DNA from: Apostichopus japonicus | Taxonomy: Eukaryota > Echinodermata > Holothuroidea > Aspidochirotida > Stichopodidae | Assembly (NCBI RefSeq): GCF_037975245.1 | Contig: NC_092565.1 | Span: 1,434,499 to 1,498,498 of the forward strand | Length of the DNA stretch: 64,000 nt | Direction of reading: 5' to 3' | In this document: positions 49,395 to 60,044 of the stretch, in pieces | Position numbering within the stretch: position 1 is the stretch's first letter | Layout of the letters: every line of letters begins with the position of its first letter | The notes under the pieces: generated by a model | Seen by the model: only the letters and a program-made list of their open reading frames with translations | The model's database searches: none | Told to the model about the DNA's origin: nothing | Translations under genes and position numbers: made by a program

Positions 49395-49933
49395 GCTTTT
49401 ACACTAGATCCGGATCAGATCTCAACATCAGGATCTGATCCTGATGTCAAAATCACGGCTGTAGAGTAAACTCAGGTCAGATCCAGATCTGATCCTCCTA
49501 TTTTGATGCTGGCAGAAATCAGGATCTGATCCGGACTTCAAGATCAATCTTGCAATGTAAAAACTCCCGCAGCAACAGTGTCCCGAGATATCTGGTGACC
49601 TCATTACGTCACATGCCTTCTTGTGTGATATTCCAGTCCTGTATCATGCATGTGCTAATTCCTCAACTATGTTGAGTGCATGTGGGCCATACATAGGGTA
49701 GTTTTGGCACCAATAGGCTATACACCATGACAATGAAGGTATTGCAGTATAGATACTATGCGATCCCCATGACACATTTCCAATCCGATTTTTTTACCAG
49801 CATCCGGTGAATTACGGGGAAGGATCAGGGTACAACTCAAGTGTAAATGCGTCCGGATCAATGCATAAGTTAACACCATGGAGAGATGATCGTCTGATAA
49901 CATCAGGGATCTGATCCGGATCTAGTGTAAAGC
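49395..49933. mobile_element. MITE-like element with terminal inverted repeats, upstream of MORN4
   Basis: GCTTTTACACTAGATCCGG at the left pairs with the reverse complement of CCGGATCTAGTGTAAAGC at the right. The interior repeats GGATCTGATCC-type palindromes. There is no coding sequence. No clear target duplication was found, so its class is uncertain, though the ends resemble hAT-type MITEs. Confidence 0.7.
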
Positions 49934-50026
49934 CCACTTTGTTGTTAAACAGCCCAGTGTTTCATCAGCAGAACTGAAGAGTATTTGAATGCTTGTCTAT
50001 CCTTCTTTGCATGCATGCCAATCATC

Positions 50027-50125
50027 CTGTATTTATTTCTTTTCTGTGTTTGTCTATCTGTGTGTGTGTGTGTGTGCAATGATCTGTATTTATAACTTTT
50101 CTGTGTTTGTCTATCTGTGTGTGCA
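50027..50125. repeat. Minisatellite, left part (split by a hAT-type insertion)
   Basis: CTGTATTTATTTCTTTTCTG, TGTTTGTCTATCTGTGTGTG and TGCAATGATCTG repeat about twice, ending at the target site of the element at 50134. The same unit continues from 51697. Confidence 0.9.
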
Positions 50126-50133
50126 TATGTGCG

Positions 50134-51688
50134 CAGTGTTCGATTTTTCCGGTATCGCATCGCAAAATGCGATCCAAAACGACAAACTTGCGAGACGTTT
50201 CCAAATCAGCATCGCACATTGTGCCGATTTGTGCGATTCAAATTCCTAGTCAGATTTGGGAGCAAACACTCAAACCTTAACTTACGAACTGTCGATCACA
50301 ATGTAGAAGTTATAATTTATTGAGTTTATACTCAATGTACAACTTATTCACTTGACCGTATAGCGAAAAAAAAACCTGAAAAAATAATATCCTACCATAG
50401 TTAAGTGTAAAGCAAATAGCCTAACCACCTCGGCGGTTACGGATCTCACGTAACTAAAAGGTTCCCTGGCAACGTGCCAAAAAAATGTTAAGAAACAGGT
50501 GTTACACAGGGGATGAGCTCACAGTTGTTGGGAGGGTACCTGGGCAAATTCGCAGCACATAAACCGTGGTACAATAGTTGGGTATAGGGTTAAACACTGC
50601 AGTTGTAAAAATGTACGCATAGTGCACGCTATTCATTGTTAGGCAGTCTAGAAACGGGGCTTTACTGAACGTTGTTTGTTTCATAATATCGGAAGTTTTG
50701 TAAGTTGCACTTTTTAAAGATTGAAAGACAGATTAAATCTCTTTTCATTTTATAACATAATATAGCTACTTTAACTTGTCATTTTAAAATTTTCATCAGT
50801 TTCGTGACAATTTAAATAAAAAAAGTTGTCAGTATTTTGCGTCCTCAACTGCGAAATTTTTCATCGCCAGACATCGCAAAAAATGACAACAATTTTCGGG
50901 GGGTTTCGCCCCCAGGATCCCCACGAGGGGTTCTACCCCATGACCCAACCATAGCCCTAAGACGGGCCCCTGGACACCATGCCTTTATGCTCGCACGTTA
51001 CGCGTGCTAGGCAGGCGAACACCGGCGGGAAATCGGCAGTGTGTTCGCAGGAAATTGAACAAGGTTTTCCAACACTGCTGAACTGTGCAGTTACTGTATG
51101 CATCATGTTCAAGGTTTTCACGGAGGCCTTTGAGGAAATGAATGGTTAGTACAGTGTATATATGCTGCACTAATGCTGTGTGTAGGCCAAGGTTCACGAA
51201 GGTCATTGGTTATATTCGCGCGCCGTAGACGTGTTTTTAGATGTTACGGAGAGTCAGGTTTCCATGGATATTAATCGAAAATGAATCTGAGTTTAACTGA
51301 CGCTAAAGAAATGGATCGTCTTGGGCAGATTAACAAATCATTGCAAGTATAAATAAGTACAGGTAGCTGTGCTGTTAAAAAGAAAAGTTCAATATCTGTT
51401 TGCTGTTATGGGCAATTAGGCAAAATTTTACCGATACCGATATGCTGCCGATATTGCAAATATCGGCCGATACCCATATTGAAAACGATTATCGTAGCAA
51501 CACTAGTATAAATAATAATAATAAACAAACATTTTCTAGTTAATACATTGATCGCCAACATTTGGTCCGTTTTGTGGTAATTTCAAAACTGCTATTCAAT
51601 ATTGGGGAACTGCTATGCAACAAAAATATTGTATAGCAATTGTCGAAATTTGTTGCTATGCAATTTTTTGGCCATAAGTCGAACCCTG
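50134..51688. mobile_element. Non-autonomous hAT-type element (1555 bp), TSD TATGTGCG
   Basis: TATGTGCG flanks it at 50126-50133 and 51689-51696. The ends CAGTGTTCGA and TCGAACCCTG are inverted repeats with one mismatch. The insertion splits a minisatellite whose units match on both sides, which confirms the boundaries. The core at about 50370-51015 matches the core of the element at 43409-45053, minus about 200 bp, while the termini differ. No transposase ORF. Confidence 0.9.
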
Positions 51689-51696
51689 TATGTGCG

Positions 51697-51930
51697 CAAT
51701 GATCTGTATTTATTTCTTTTCTGTGTTCGTCTATCTGTGTTTGTGTGCAATGATCTGTATTTATTTCTTGTCTGTGTTCGTCTATCTGTGTGTTTGTGTG
51801 TGCAATGATCTGTATTTATTTCTTTTCTGTGTTTGTCTATCTGTGTGTGTGTGTGCAATGATCTGTATTTATTTCTTTTCTGTGTTTGTCGGTGTGTGTG
51901 TGCATTTGTGTGCAATGATCTTACTTATAG
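51697..51930. repeat. Minisatellite, right part, about 4 copies
   Basis: CAATGATCTGTATTTATTTC, TTTTCTGTGTTTGTCTATCT and GTGTGTGTGTG units of about 50 bp recur from 51697 to about 51930. Minus-strand ORFs rich in HTHTDRQTQKRNKYR-like peptide are by-products of the repeat. Confidence 0.92.
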
Positions 51931-53500
51931 GGGAAGTAATCTGTGACTAGGCATCTGCAAGGAAGACAATGTTTCACCTAATTCTATCTTTGTTTAAACT
52001 GTGAAAGTGATGACTGAAGGAAGTCTAACTACATGTTTGGTTTAAAAGAAGAACATAAATCGCAAATATCTAGAAATTTTGAATTTGTGTGCAGCTCTAA
52101 TGATGATGTTCAGTTCATTGTGTGAGAAGCAGAATTTTGCTGCTTAAGTCAGAAGAGTTCAAAAGTCAACTCACAAAACTGCATACACATACACACATAG
52201 GCCAACAAATCACTAATTAGACACAGATCCGATATCATGCTAAGAACAAATCCTGACTTGCTGAATTTCTGATTGGTGGGATTGGAAGTGTTTCTAATTC
52301 AGAGTGACTACTCCTCAAAAATGGCAGATAAAGTGTTCTCAACATATGATTTAAAAATCTGTGCACTGCTGAGAAAACTAGGTACAGTATCGCCTACTGT
52401 GATTTAACATAAATATTACTATTAACATAATAAGACTCTTTTATTCATGAAAAATCACTGAGTGTAGTTGCAACCAAAAAGCAATTATTCGTTTAGAAAT
52501 GTATTGGGGTAGGGGGGGGGGGCTGTCTCTAGAGTATTCTCAGCCACCTGCTTGGCAAATTGCCAATAGCCCAAGAAGCCAGGCAACACAAACACCTATG
52601 AAGTTAAATATTATGCTAATTTACAGACAGTGGTACAGTAGGTGCCAACTTATGATTGGACTAGCCAATTATCATAGCATATATTAGGTGGCTGCAACAT
52701 TTTTGTTACATCCAGGTTAGTGTGTGACAAGACTTCTACTGTATGTACACAATACATAACTGCAGAACCGCCAAGCTGATGAGCCCAGTATGTGACCTTG
52801 ATTACCAAGGCAGTATATTTGCATTTGCGCACTTTTTGTTCATTGAATTTGAAGCAGCATTCTGTACACTGAAGAATGAATTTCTGTGTACTATAACATA
52901 GTTATCAACATATCCAAGCAAAATTTCAAGGCTTGTTGCTTTAGTAAAGAACTTCAACTTTAATATGGGACTGTATAGGAATTGGTGGATATTGGGCAAG
53001 ATTATTGTTGGTGGGATGGCAACAATGAAATAAGGTACTGTATAGTGCAGGATGGATGATTGGCAAAACTCTGACTCCTATATATATTTTTCATTAGAAA
53101 TTGCATTGTTGTGTTGAATTACCTGAGTTATGGTGGGCGTTTCTCCAATGTCATTTCTTTGTTCTTGTTTAAGCCCTTATTTTACCATTCACTCAGCTTT
53201 TGAAACTACATACAGTACATGTGTAAGAATGGTAGGCTAATACAACATCCATCTAGTTGACTCTTGATCGAAAGGAACAACTAAACCACTGAACTAAATC
53301 ACTTTAAATTTAACAGACTTGGGAAAATTCAGGCAATGAGTTGTTATTCAGTGTAAGTTGCCTGTGTGTGTGTGTTGCTGCTATGAAGTTCACATGAACT
53401 TATGAACCTTCTTTAGGGGTGGCAGCTTCTTTCTACTTTGAAATTTCTCATTCCCCGATTTTTTTTTACATTTGGTTTCGAAAATAGACAAGTTTGACCC
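51931..53500. other. No gene recognised
   Basis: AT-rich single-copy-looking sequence with a G-run near 52512-52522 and a short GT run near 53362. ORFs are short and featureless. Confidence 0.5.
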
Positions 53501-53572
53501 TTTAAAGTCCATTGTATGAAAGGCCTGCAATAAGCATTAATGCTTCTTCTAATGGCTTCTCTTCAATTGCAG

Positions 53573-53775
53573 AGAATCCATTAGAAGATGGCTTACTTAG
53601 ATGCAATGCAAATTCTCAGTACTGTTGGGTTATCAAACATTCTTCTGACATGAAAAGAAAATGCTATCTTAATCCTGTTCTGAATAGAATTACAGTCAGG
53701 TCAGAAACATTGGAAACAACTGACACTTTCCCATGCTTTCTGATTAGAGGTTCTTATTGTTATATAGTGAAGTGA
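53573..53775 (+). CDS. Candidate exon, unknown protein
   Basis: TTCTCTTCAATTGCAG is a good splice acceptor. It opens a phase-1 frame of about 67 codons that ends in TGA at 53773-53775. The peptide is mixed and protein-like (GLLRCNANSQYCWVIKHSSD, CYLNPVLNRITVRSETLE, ending SYCYIVK) with five cysteines, and has no low-complexity bias. No upstream exon or matching donor was identified. I do not recognise a family. It could be a last exon or a pseudogene piece. Confidence 0.35.
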
Positions 53776-54032
53776 CTGGTATTACCTCTTCTTACAAAGG
53801 CTTGATAAACCACATATTCCATCAGGAGTATCAGGGATTGTTTTGGTAGGAAAAGTGTCACAAAATGTTGAAGTGTAAACCTTGCAATTCAACATTGCAA
53901 TTCATTGCAAAACATCTCCTTGACGTGGCAGCACATTATGGTGAGAACTGTAAAATCTCTCATTAAAGAAATGTGAGTAGTCTAAGCAAGGCCTGCAATG
54001 TGCCCTACTCAATGTACAAGTAACACAATCCT

Positions 54033-54431
54033 TTATGCCAACCTTCCCTCTCCACCTGGAATACTATATGGATAACCTGTCAGAAGTACACTCCCAGCAA
54101 CGACCACCCCAGACAAAGAAAACATATCACCAACAAGCTGAATGAAAGTGAAAGTAAAAGTAAGATTGAGGAGCACCATGACACCAAAAGCAACACAGAG
54201 AAAGTAAAATTCTTTTTTAAATCCCTTCCACTCAGAGGATCCTAGATTATGTAAAGAAGACACAGTGTTGCTGTGAAATTGAAGTTGAGTCATTATTGAC
54301 ACTATCATGTTGACATCAAAACTAGAGTTAGTTATTTTGCAGGTTTTGCAGGTAGTATGTTTGTTAGTTTTAGTGGAATTCTGAGTGCTACTCATAGTTT
54401 TCTTCATGTTTATTAAATTGTTAACATCCAC
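54033..54431 (-). CDS. Candidate small membrane protein, 132 codons, unknown
   Basis: This is the longest non-repeat ORF in the window. Residues about 76-98 (FLCVAFGVMVLLNLTFTFTF) and 100-118 (VGDMFSLSGVVVAGSVLL) are hydrophobic enough for two membrane segments. The N-terminal third is rich in Asn, Thr and Lys (KTNKHTTCKTCK). No domain is recognised and no splice or promoter context is compelling. Length alone could be chance in AT-rich DNA. Confidence 0.25.
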   Translation of the reverse strand: MDVNNLINMKKTMSSTQNSTKTNKHTTCKTCKITNSSFDVNMIVSIMTQLQFHSNTVSSLHNLGSSEWKGFKKEFYFLCVAFGVMVLLNLTFTFTFIQLVGDMFSLSGVVVAGSVLLTGYPYSIPGGEGRLA

Positions 54432-56115
54432 AATTGCAAAGAAATAAAAGTGGTAAAATAAAAATAAAACTCATTCAGGGTTTTTCTATAAATTTGGTGG
54501 TGTTCCTAGGACAGATCAAAAGTTTTTGATTTACTGTGAAGGATTTTATGAAACGTTGCAGATTGAAAATTGTTCACAGTATTTGTTTGGTAGATATTTT
54601 AACATGATTTAGACACCACAGGTTAAGGCACAAAAGAACAAATAAAGACGGTGCACCATGGAAAAGATTTGTTTTGACTGTATTTCTGCAATGGAAAAAT
54701 GAGAGTGATGACGTCATAACTGTAACTGAGTAATCGCGAAAAGAGCTATGCGATTAATCGAATACAAAAGAAAGAGTCGACTCTCAGCACTAGTAGGTGC
54801 AGCGTGTCTGTGAATGAACCCTTACAGCAAAGACATTGTGTTAAATGCTGTTGTCAATTCATCACACTTTACAGCATGTACAGTATGACTTGTATGAGCG
54901 TCTAGCAGTGCTCAGCAAACTAGTTGGTCCCTTTAACAACTGAACAAGTCCCAGCTCGCATTACAAGTGCTGCAAACATGCACTTGTTAAGCTGTTTTAT
55001 CAGCTTAATCAGAGTGAACGTGAAAGTAAAGTGGAAGCTGGTTTGTCAACCGGGACCATCCCAAATAAAATGGTAGAACATTTGTTTACACTAAAAGTCC
55101 TCATTAAAACCTTCAATCCATTGTCACAGAAACGATGTACGTAAACTTACATAACATTCCCTCTTCAAGACAATGCACTTTCTAAACAACTGCCCATTTC
55201 CAGCTAGTTGAAAGTTGTGAACAATGCTTTGCAAAGCTACAGTGTTGTTTCTTTTTAGCAAACAGATGGTTAGGGTAGATTTTCCCATTGACTGACTTTG
55301 GTATTAGGCTACCACATGTCAAAGACACTGTAGCCACAGTTATAAAAGTATTTCATGGATATTTTAGTGTCAGCATACTAAGACACAATTTCAGCGACAG
55401 ATGGTAAAGCTACATTTTCCCATTGATTTAGTGTGATGTTAAGCTACACTGTGGATGGAGATAGAGATAACATTGTAAGTCTGCAGCCCGGGAGGGAATT
55501 TTAGTGCAAGCCACTTTATGGCTAGCTTCAGCCTCCAATTGAAACTTGCTATTTGGTCTCTGGATTTTCAGGCCATCCAGGCAAAACCCTGCTTGCATCC
55601 CTTTCACTTATGATTATTCCTTAAAAAATTTAAATAGACCTACGAATGAATGGCCAAACTGAAACTAAACAGTCAGGCTTAATTTCAGTCTTCTGATCAT
55701 TTGACACTGTACTTAATTGATTAATTGTAATGGCCACACACTCAGCAGCATAAGTAGAGTGGGAGCCTACATTATTTGAAGATGGACATTTGTTGTTTCT
55801 TTTGGGGTTTTTTTTGTAGAAAACAAAGCTGTGTACCAGAGAATGCAACTCTGCTGAACATTATAGAGCCTAATGGTGGTGACCCACAGTCAGGGATCAT
55901 CTGCTTGAGGTGGCAATAAGGGGAGCGCACAACCTGAACTGAATATTATAGTGAAGGGCCAGCTACTAGTGTTAGTATCAATTATCTGGGTAAGCAGAAA
56001 GGAAGATTTTTTTACTTTACTTTAAGATGAAACCAATCAAAGATTAGCTAAGCAGGCCAACACTTTCAATAGTTGACCATGGTTACACTATGAACTAGGG
56101 CTTGGAATTCCTTTT
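54432..56115. other. No gene recognised
   Basis: AT-rich sequence. TGATGACGTCATAAC near 54705 contains a palindromic TGACGTCA (cAMP-response-element type). A short ORF on the minus strand (55630-55848) has no support. Confidence 0.5.
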
Positions 56116-56135
56116 TTGGTTGCTGTGTCATGCAG

Positions 56136-56394
56136 TGCGACAATAAATTGCTGTTTGGTCGATCAATGGAACATTGTCCCCTGTGTTCGCATGTTCAAGT
56201 ATGTATCTGAAAAGGATGCTGAAAAGATGGATAAGGATAGTGCATTGATGCAGGATCATCAGGCAAGAAATACAGCAGTCTCTTTATCAGCAACAGAAAA
56301 GGCCTTTCATCCCATTACTTCCTGCTGTAAACACATGTCCGTTGCCTACCGTAGCCTTTGCAGACAAATCATACAGTTTCACAGGTCCAAGTAA
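56136..56394 (+). CDS. Candidate exon, unknown protein
   Basis: TTGCTGTGTCATGCAG resembles an acceptor. Frame 2 after it stays open for about 86 codons (MFKYVSEKDAEKMDKDSALM, QDHQARNTAVSLSATEKAFH, ending QIIQFHRSK). Frame 0 gives a shorter cysteine-rich reading, CDNKLLFGRSMEHCPLCSH, to a stop. Neither is recognised. It lies 3.5 kb upstream of the LCORL-like gene on the same strand, but nothing links them. Confidence 0.25.
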
Positions 56395-56865
56395 CTACAA
56401 CTAACTAGACCTTCAATTTGATTCAAATTAACATTCCAAAAAGGAAATTTAGCTTAAAAAACTACCCTGTATAACCATTTTGCATCTGTGCACCCTTAAG
56501 CTCCTAAAAAGTTCATAAGGAGGATGGGGAACCCCTCCCCTTAGACCCCTCCACAGGACAGTGCTCATTACAATGGGTGTCCCTAATTTGTCAAACGTAA
56601 ATATGGTCACTTTATGCTTAAGTATACAATATCAATAAAAACAATGAGCAATGCTGTTTGTGTTCATTATTTATAAGTTAGTTATCAATCAGAAAGTCTT
56701 GCCTTTGACGTGTTATGGGGTTCCCAATTTGAACCAACTTTATCCGCCAGCACTGCGACTATGCTGGGCAGATCCCTGCTTATCCTTATTGACATCTAGC
56801 CTAAACCCCCTTCTGCTTAATGCCCATGAGTAAGCCATGGGCCTAGCTGTTAGGCTATTATAGGC
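56395..56865. other. No gene recognised
   Basis: Includes a GGGGAACCCCTCCCC-type phrase (about 56527-56541), similar in style to one near 59005, probably from old repeats. Confidence 0.45.
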
Positions 56866-56873
56866 TGTACAGT

Positions 56874-58584
56874 TAGGCTTGCACGGTAAACCGGTTTTAG
56901 TATCGAAACCGGTTTTTTCGGACCGAATTTCGGTACTATTTTTTATTTTAAGAAAACCGAAAAAAACGGGAAAAACCGAAATGTGAATTGCAAATACTGG
57001 AAAAAAAAGTTTGTTGACTTTGGTTTCTCCTATATACTGTTCTTTTTGCAATATGAAAGTAAATTGCAACAAGAGAAAGCTTTTCTGATAGACGACATTG
57101 TCAGCTACGATCGGCACACGCCATGACCAGTGCTTGAGGATGGATAGCTAGGCCTAACATTAGGCTATGCAGCCCTTATATGCGTGCATCAGTTAGGTAC
57201 CTTGTAGTATTGAACTGACCTTGGTGGCCAACGTTAGTAGTTGTGAGAAGTACACACTCAAATGACGAGATGCAGTTCAAAACAAATTGTTATATCCAAC
57301 GTGTTTGTCCTCTTTGTGTTGTTCTTATTATTTAACTTCAATTTAATAGTAGAGGATACGGAAAATCTTTTCAAACACATTGATCACAAGTTTTAACGTT
57401 GAAAAAATGAACGTTAAAACTTGAAAGGTACATTGCGCAATCCACAATACCATACGACATGTACAGTCGCAGGAGGGGGGGCTCTGTGAGTTTAACAACT
57501 AAGATGCAATCAAGTAACATTAGAACAATCACGGGGGGGCGTCTCTGAGTTTAACAACTAAGATGCAACAAGTAACTTTAGAACAATCACGGGGGGGGGG
57601 GGGGCTCTGAGTTTAACAACTAAGATGCAACAAGTAACATTAGAACAATCACAGTCCATTATTCACAAGAGGCACCTGGCGTCAGGCTTGAGTCAAGGAA
57701 TATTAAAGGGGTAAAAATGTTGCATACATGGCTGGAAATTACAGATGTTGCTGTTGGGACAATTCTTCTTTGTTACGCTAATAGATTTTATTTTCTTTGT
57801 AAGTTTCCTTTAAACATTTCTTCTTATCAGTTATCAGACAAGGCGTCTCTCAGTTGGTTTTTCGTTTACGTTGAAGAACACATGTTTCCAACTTAAACGT
57901 TAACAATTTATATTCTTTGCCGACCTAATCCCCGCTTTTGCCAGCGATATTTTTCAACTTGTACTTGAAAGTGTAGACAGTAAATTCTCTTCACTCCTTG
58001 AAGAGAAATTTATTTTACCGCCAAGATACCACCCGGGAACATGGCTAGAGCCTCGTGCAATTTGGTACTGTACCTTCATTGGACCAATCATATTGTAAGG
58101 CATTTTTTTACGATCTCAAATTGGTCATAATGAGGTTTACGCTCGGCCCTCATCTCCGAAAATAAAACATGTAATTTAACATGACCGTTAATTTTTTTTC
58201 TGAACACGAATCTGAACTTCGTGAAGTACAGTAAACACAAGACAAACGATACGTGTACGTGATGTTAAAACTTTAAGAAAATATTTCACTAACACATTTC
58301 TTTTCGACATATTTACTTCAGTTTAGTTAACGTGGGTTATAAAATGAGAGTCATGAAGGCAGTAACATTTCTTGAATTTATTCTTCTTATTTTCAAACAA
58401 TTTACTGCGAACGAACAGACTTGAACTCGCTGTTGGTAAAGCTTCAAAAATACGCATCTTAGCGATCGAGATTTGGATATTTTCAATGCAATTTGGGAGG
58501 GGGAAAAAACCGGTTTTTGAGCCAGATTCGGTTTTTTGCTAGAGAAAAACCGGTTTTAAGTTTTTACGAAACCGTGCAAGCTTA
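56874..58584. mobile_element. Non-autonomous hAT-type element (1711 bp), TSD TGTACAGT
   Basis: TGTACAGT flanks it at 56866-56873 and 58585-58592. The ends TAGGCTTGCACGGT and ACCGTGCAAGCTTA are inverted repeats with one mismatch. AACCGGTTTT-type motifs are clustered near both ends (56890-56965 and 58508-58558) in inverted arrangement. No transposase ORF. An internal 3-copy tandem repeat with G-runs lies at about 57466-57656. Confidence 0.9.
57466..57656 (+). repeat. G-run tandem repeat, about 65 bp x 3
   Basis: CTCTGAGTTTAACAACTAAG, ATGCAACAAGTAACATTAG and AACAATCACGGGGGGG recur three times. The G-run is about 7 bases in the first two copies and about 14 in the third. It lies inside the hAT-type element. 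Confidence 0.9.
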
Positions 58585-58592
58585 TGTACAGT

Positions 58593-59092
58593 AACTATGT
58601 AAGTAGACTAGGCCTACCTATGTTTAAGCCTAAGAGTAAGAACATGTCATCCCAGTCAAGAGCTACCACCAAGTTATTGACCAAGCTTGCCTTTATGTAC
58701 TGTACATTAAACTGTTAGTGTTGGGCCTATAGTGCTAGTTAGACTATACAACTTACAAAGTTACAAGTTGAAAGTTCCCCATCAGCTGTCAGGTAAACTG
58801 CAGGAATGTGCTAACCCCGGAAGGCGGCAAGCGGCTGCGCCCGGCAGTTCTGAACGCCGCCCAACACAAACAGTAATTTAAACATTCCGCCTGGTATTTT
58901 TTGGATGAATACTTTAACAAGTTTTAACATGGGTGAATACTTGAATAGGAAAAGATAACACCGTTTGTCATCTAAGCATACTTAATTTGCAAACATTCCC
59001 CAATGGGGAGGGGGTTACCCAACCCATGAGACCCCTCCCCCAGGACGTAGATCATCGTACCGCACAAATCGCCACGGCATTTAAAATAGGCC
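58593..59092. other. No gene recognised
   Basis: Moderately GC-rich stretches (GGAAGGCGGCAAGCGGCTGC near 58818) and GGGGAGGGGGTTACCC near 59004. No exon supported. Confidence 0.45.
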
Positions 59093-59345
59093 GTGGCTAT
59101 TCTTACGACTAGTAACAATTATTTATAAACTATTCTTACGACATCCGCGAATTCATGCGAATTCAAAGTAAATAAAGCAACTGCGCATGTAGTAGGGGTA
59201 ACCCTAACCCTACCTCTAACCCTCAATCCAACCCTAACTCTAACCGGAAATTAATGTTACTCCTAGTCGTAAAAATAGCCACGTTATAGCAACTGCGCAT
59301 GCGCAAAAGGGAATTATTGTTACGACTAGTCGTAAGAATAGCCAC
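59093..59345. mobile_element. MITE-like inverted repeat with telomere-like core
   Basis: GTGGCTATTCTTACGACTAG at the left is matched by the reverse complement of CTAGTCGTAAGAATAGCCAC at the right. A third partial copy (CTAGTCGTAAAAATAGCCAC) ends at about 59281. The core (about 59193-59245) holds degenerate CCCTAA repeats. CTGCGCATG occurs on both sides of the core. No target duplication was identified. Confidence 0.75.
59193..59245. repeat. Degenerate interstitial CCCTAA repeats
   Basis: ACCCTAACCCTACCTCTAAC is followed by CCAACCCTAACTCTAACC. TTAGGG is the telomere repeat of deuterostomes and many other animals. Here it is short, degenerate and inside an inverted repeat element. Confidence 0.75.
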
Positions 59346-59909
59346 TTTGTTTAAAATATTCCTGAGCACATCCCTGAAACTGAGTGAATACAAAGATAAT
59401 TTCAACCTTTACAAATTACTAGACCTTGGTCTAGTTATATATCTGTGTTGTTACTAGCCTTGTTAGGCTACATGCCCCTAAACTAAAGACAAGTCTAACG
59501 CTGGTCCAATGAACTGACGTTTGGCGTGACTTCCCAAAATGACTACGGTTGGGTTAGGCCTAACTTGTTAGTCTAACTCTAACACAACTATAGTAGACGA
59601 GACTAAACTGAAATGTCTTCTTTTAGTTTTAGGCTAATTTAGGCCTAGCCTAGGCGTAAGTGCCTATAGCCATGTACTATGACTGAAGATATGTTTGTTT
59701 GCCTCAGCTAAGCCTAACGTTAGCCTACCAACTTTCTCCTTTCTTCACATACGGATACTTCCTGGTTAGCAAATTGTCACTTTCTCTCACATGTCGCTCT
59801 GTGCTAATTAGCGAGAGAATATTTTGTTACAGTTTTTTTCTGGTCCGATGTAAATGAATGGCGTCATCAATAAGCCCTTATTATGATAATTATTGTTTAT
59901 GTTAATTAA
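59346..59909. other. Region upstream of the LCORL-like gene
   Basis: Rich in TAGGCCTA/AGCCTAAC-type phrases (59450-59740), otherwise non-coding. It probably contains the promoter or 5' UTR of the plus-strand gene, but no TATA box or transcription start can be fixed. Confidence 0.5.
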
Positions 59910-59917
59910 TGACGTCA
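59910..59917. promoter_or_regulatory. Palindromic CRE (TGACGTCA)
   Basis: TGACGTCA lies 24 bp before the proposed start codon and overlaps an upstream in-frame ATG. It is the consensus site for CREB/ATF factors. A related GGCGTCATC lies about 50 bp upstream. Binding is inferred only. Confidence 0.45.
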
Positions 59918-59941
59918 CGAGTTAAGTCCATATTTATGAAA

Positions 59942-60044
59942 ATGGCCGTGTATGCTACATGCGGCAAACAGCGCTGCCTACAAGAACGAAAACAATTGCG
60001 AAAAGAGCTGGAGAGAGGAAGGAAAACAGTCATCAGTTATATCG
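59942..60044 (+). CDS. LCORL: LCORL-like exon 1 (coding part)
   Basis: Encodes MAVYATCGKQRCLQERKQLR and KELERGRKTVISYI, ending with the first base of a glycine codon. The donor is ATCG|GTGAGTACC. The frame continues past the donor only to a non-conserved tail, which supports splicing here. Confidence 0.75.

Noticed and set aside
49945-51950. ORFs with HTHTDRQTQKRNKYR or YLCVCV-like repeats
   Set aside because: Read-through of a minisatellite with GT-rich units, and they cross or abut the hAT-type insertion.
31348-58584. Autonomous transposase in any of the five hAT-type elements
   Set aside because: No ORF of useful length and no recognisable hAT dimerisation or catalytic segment in any frame.
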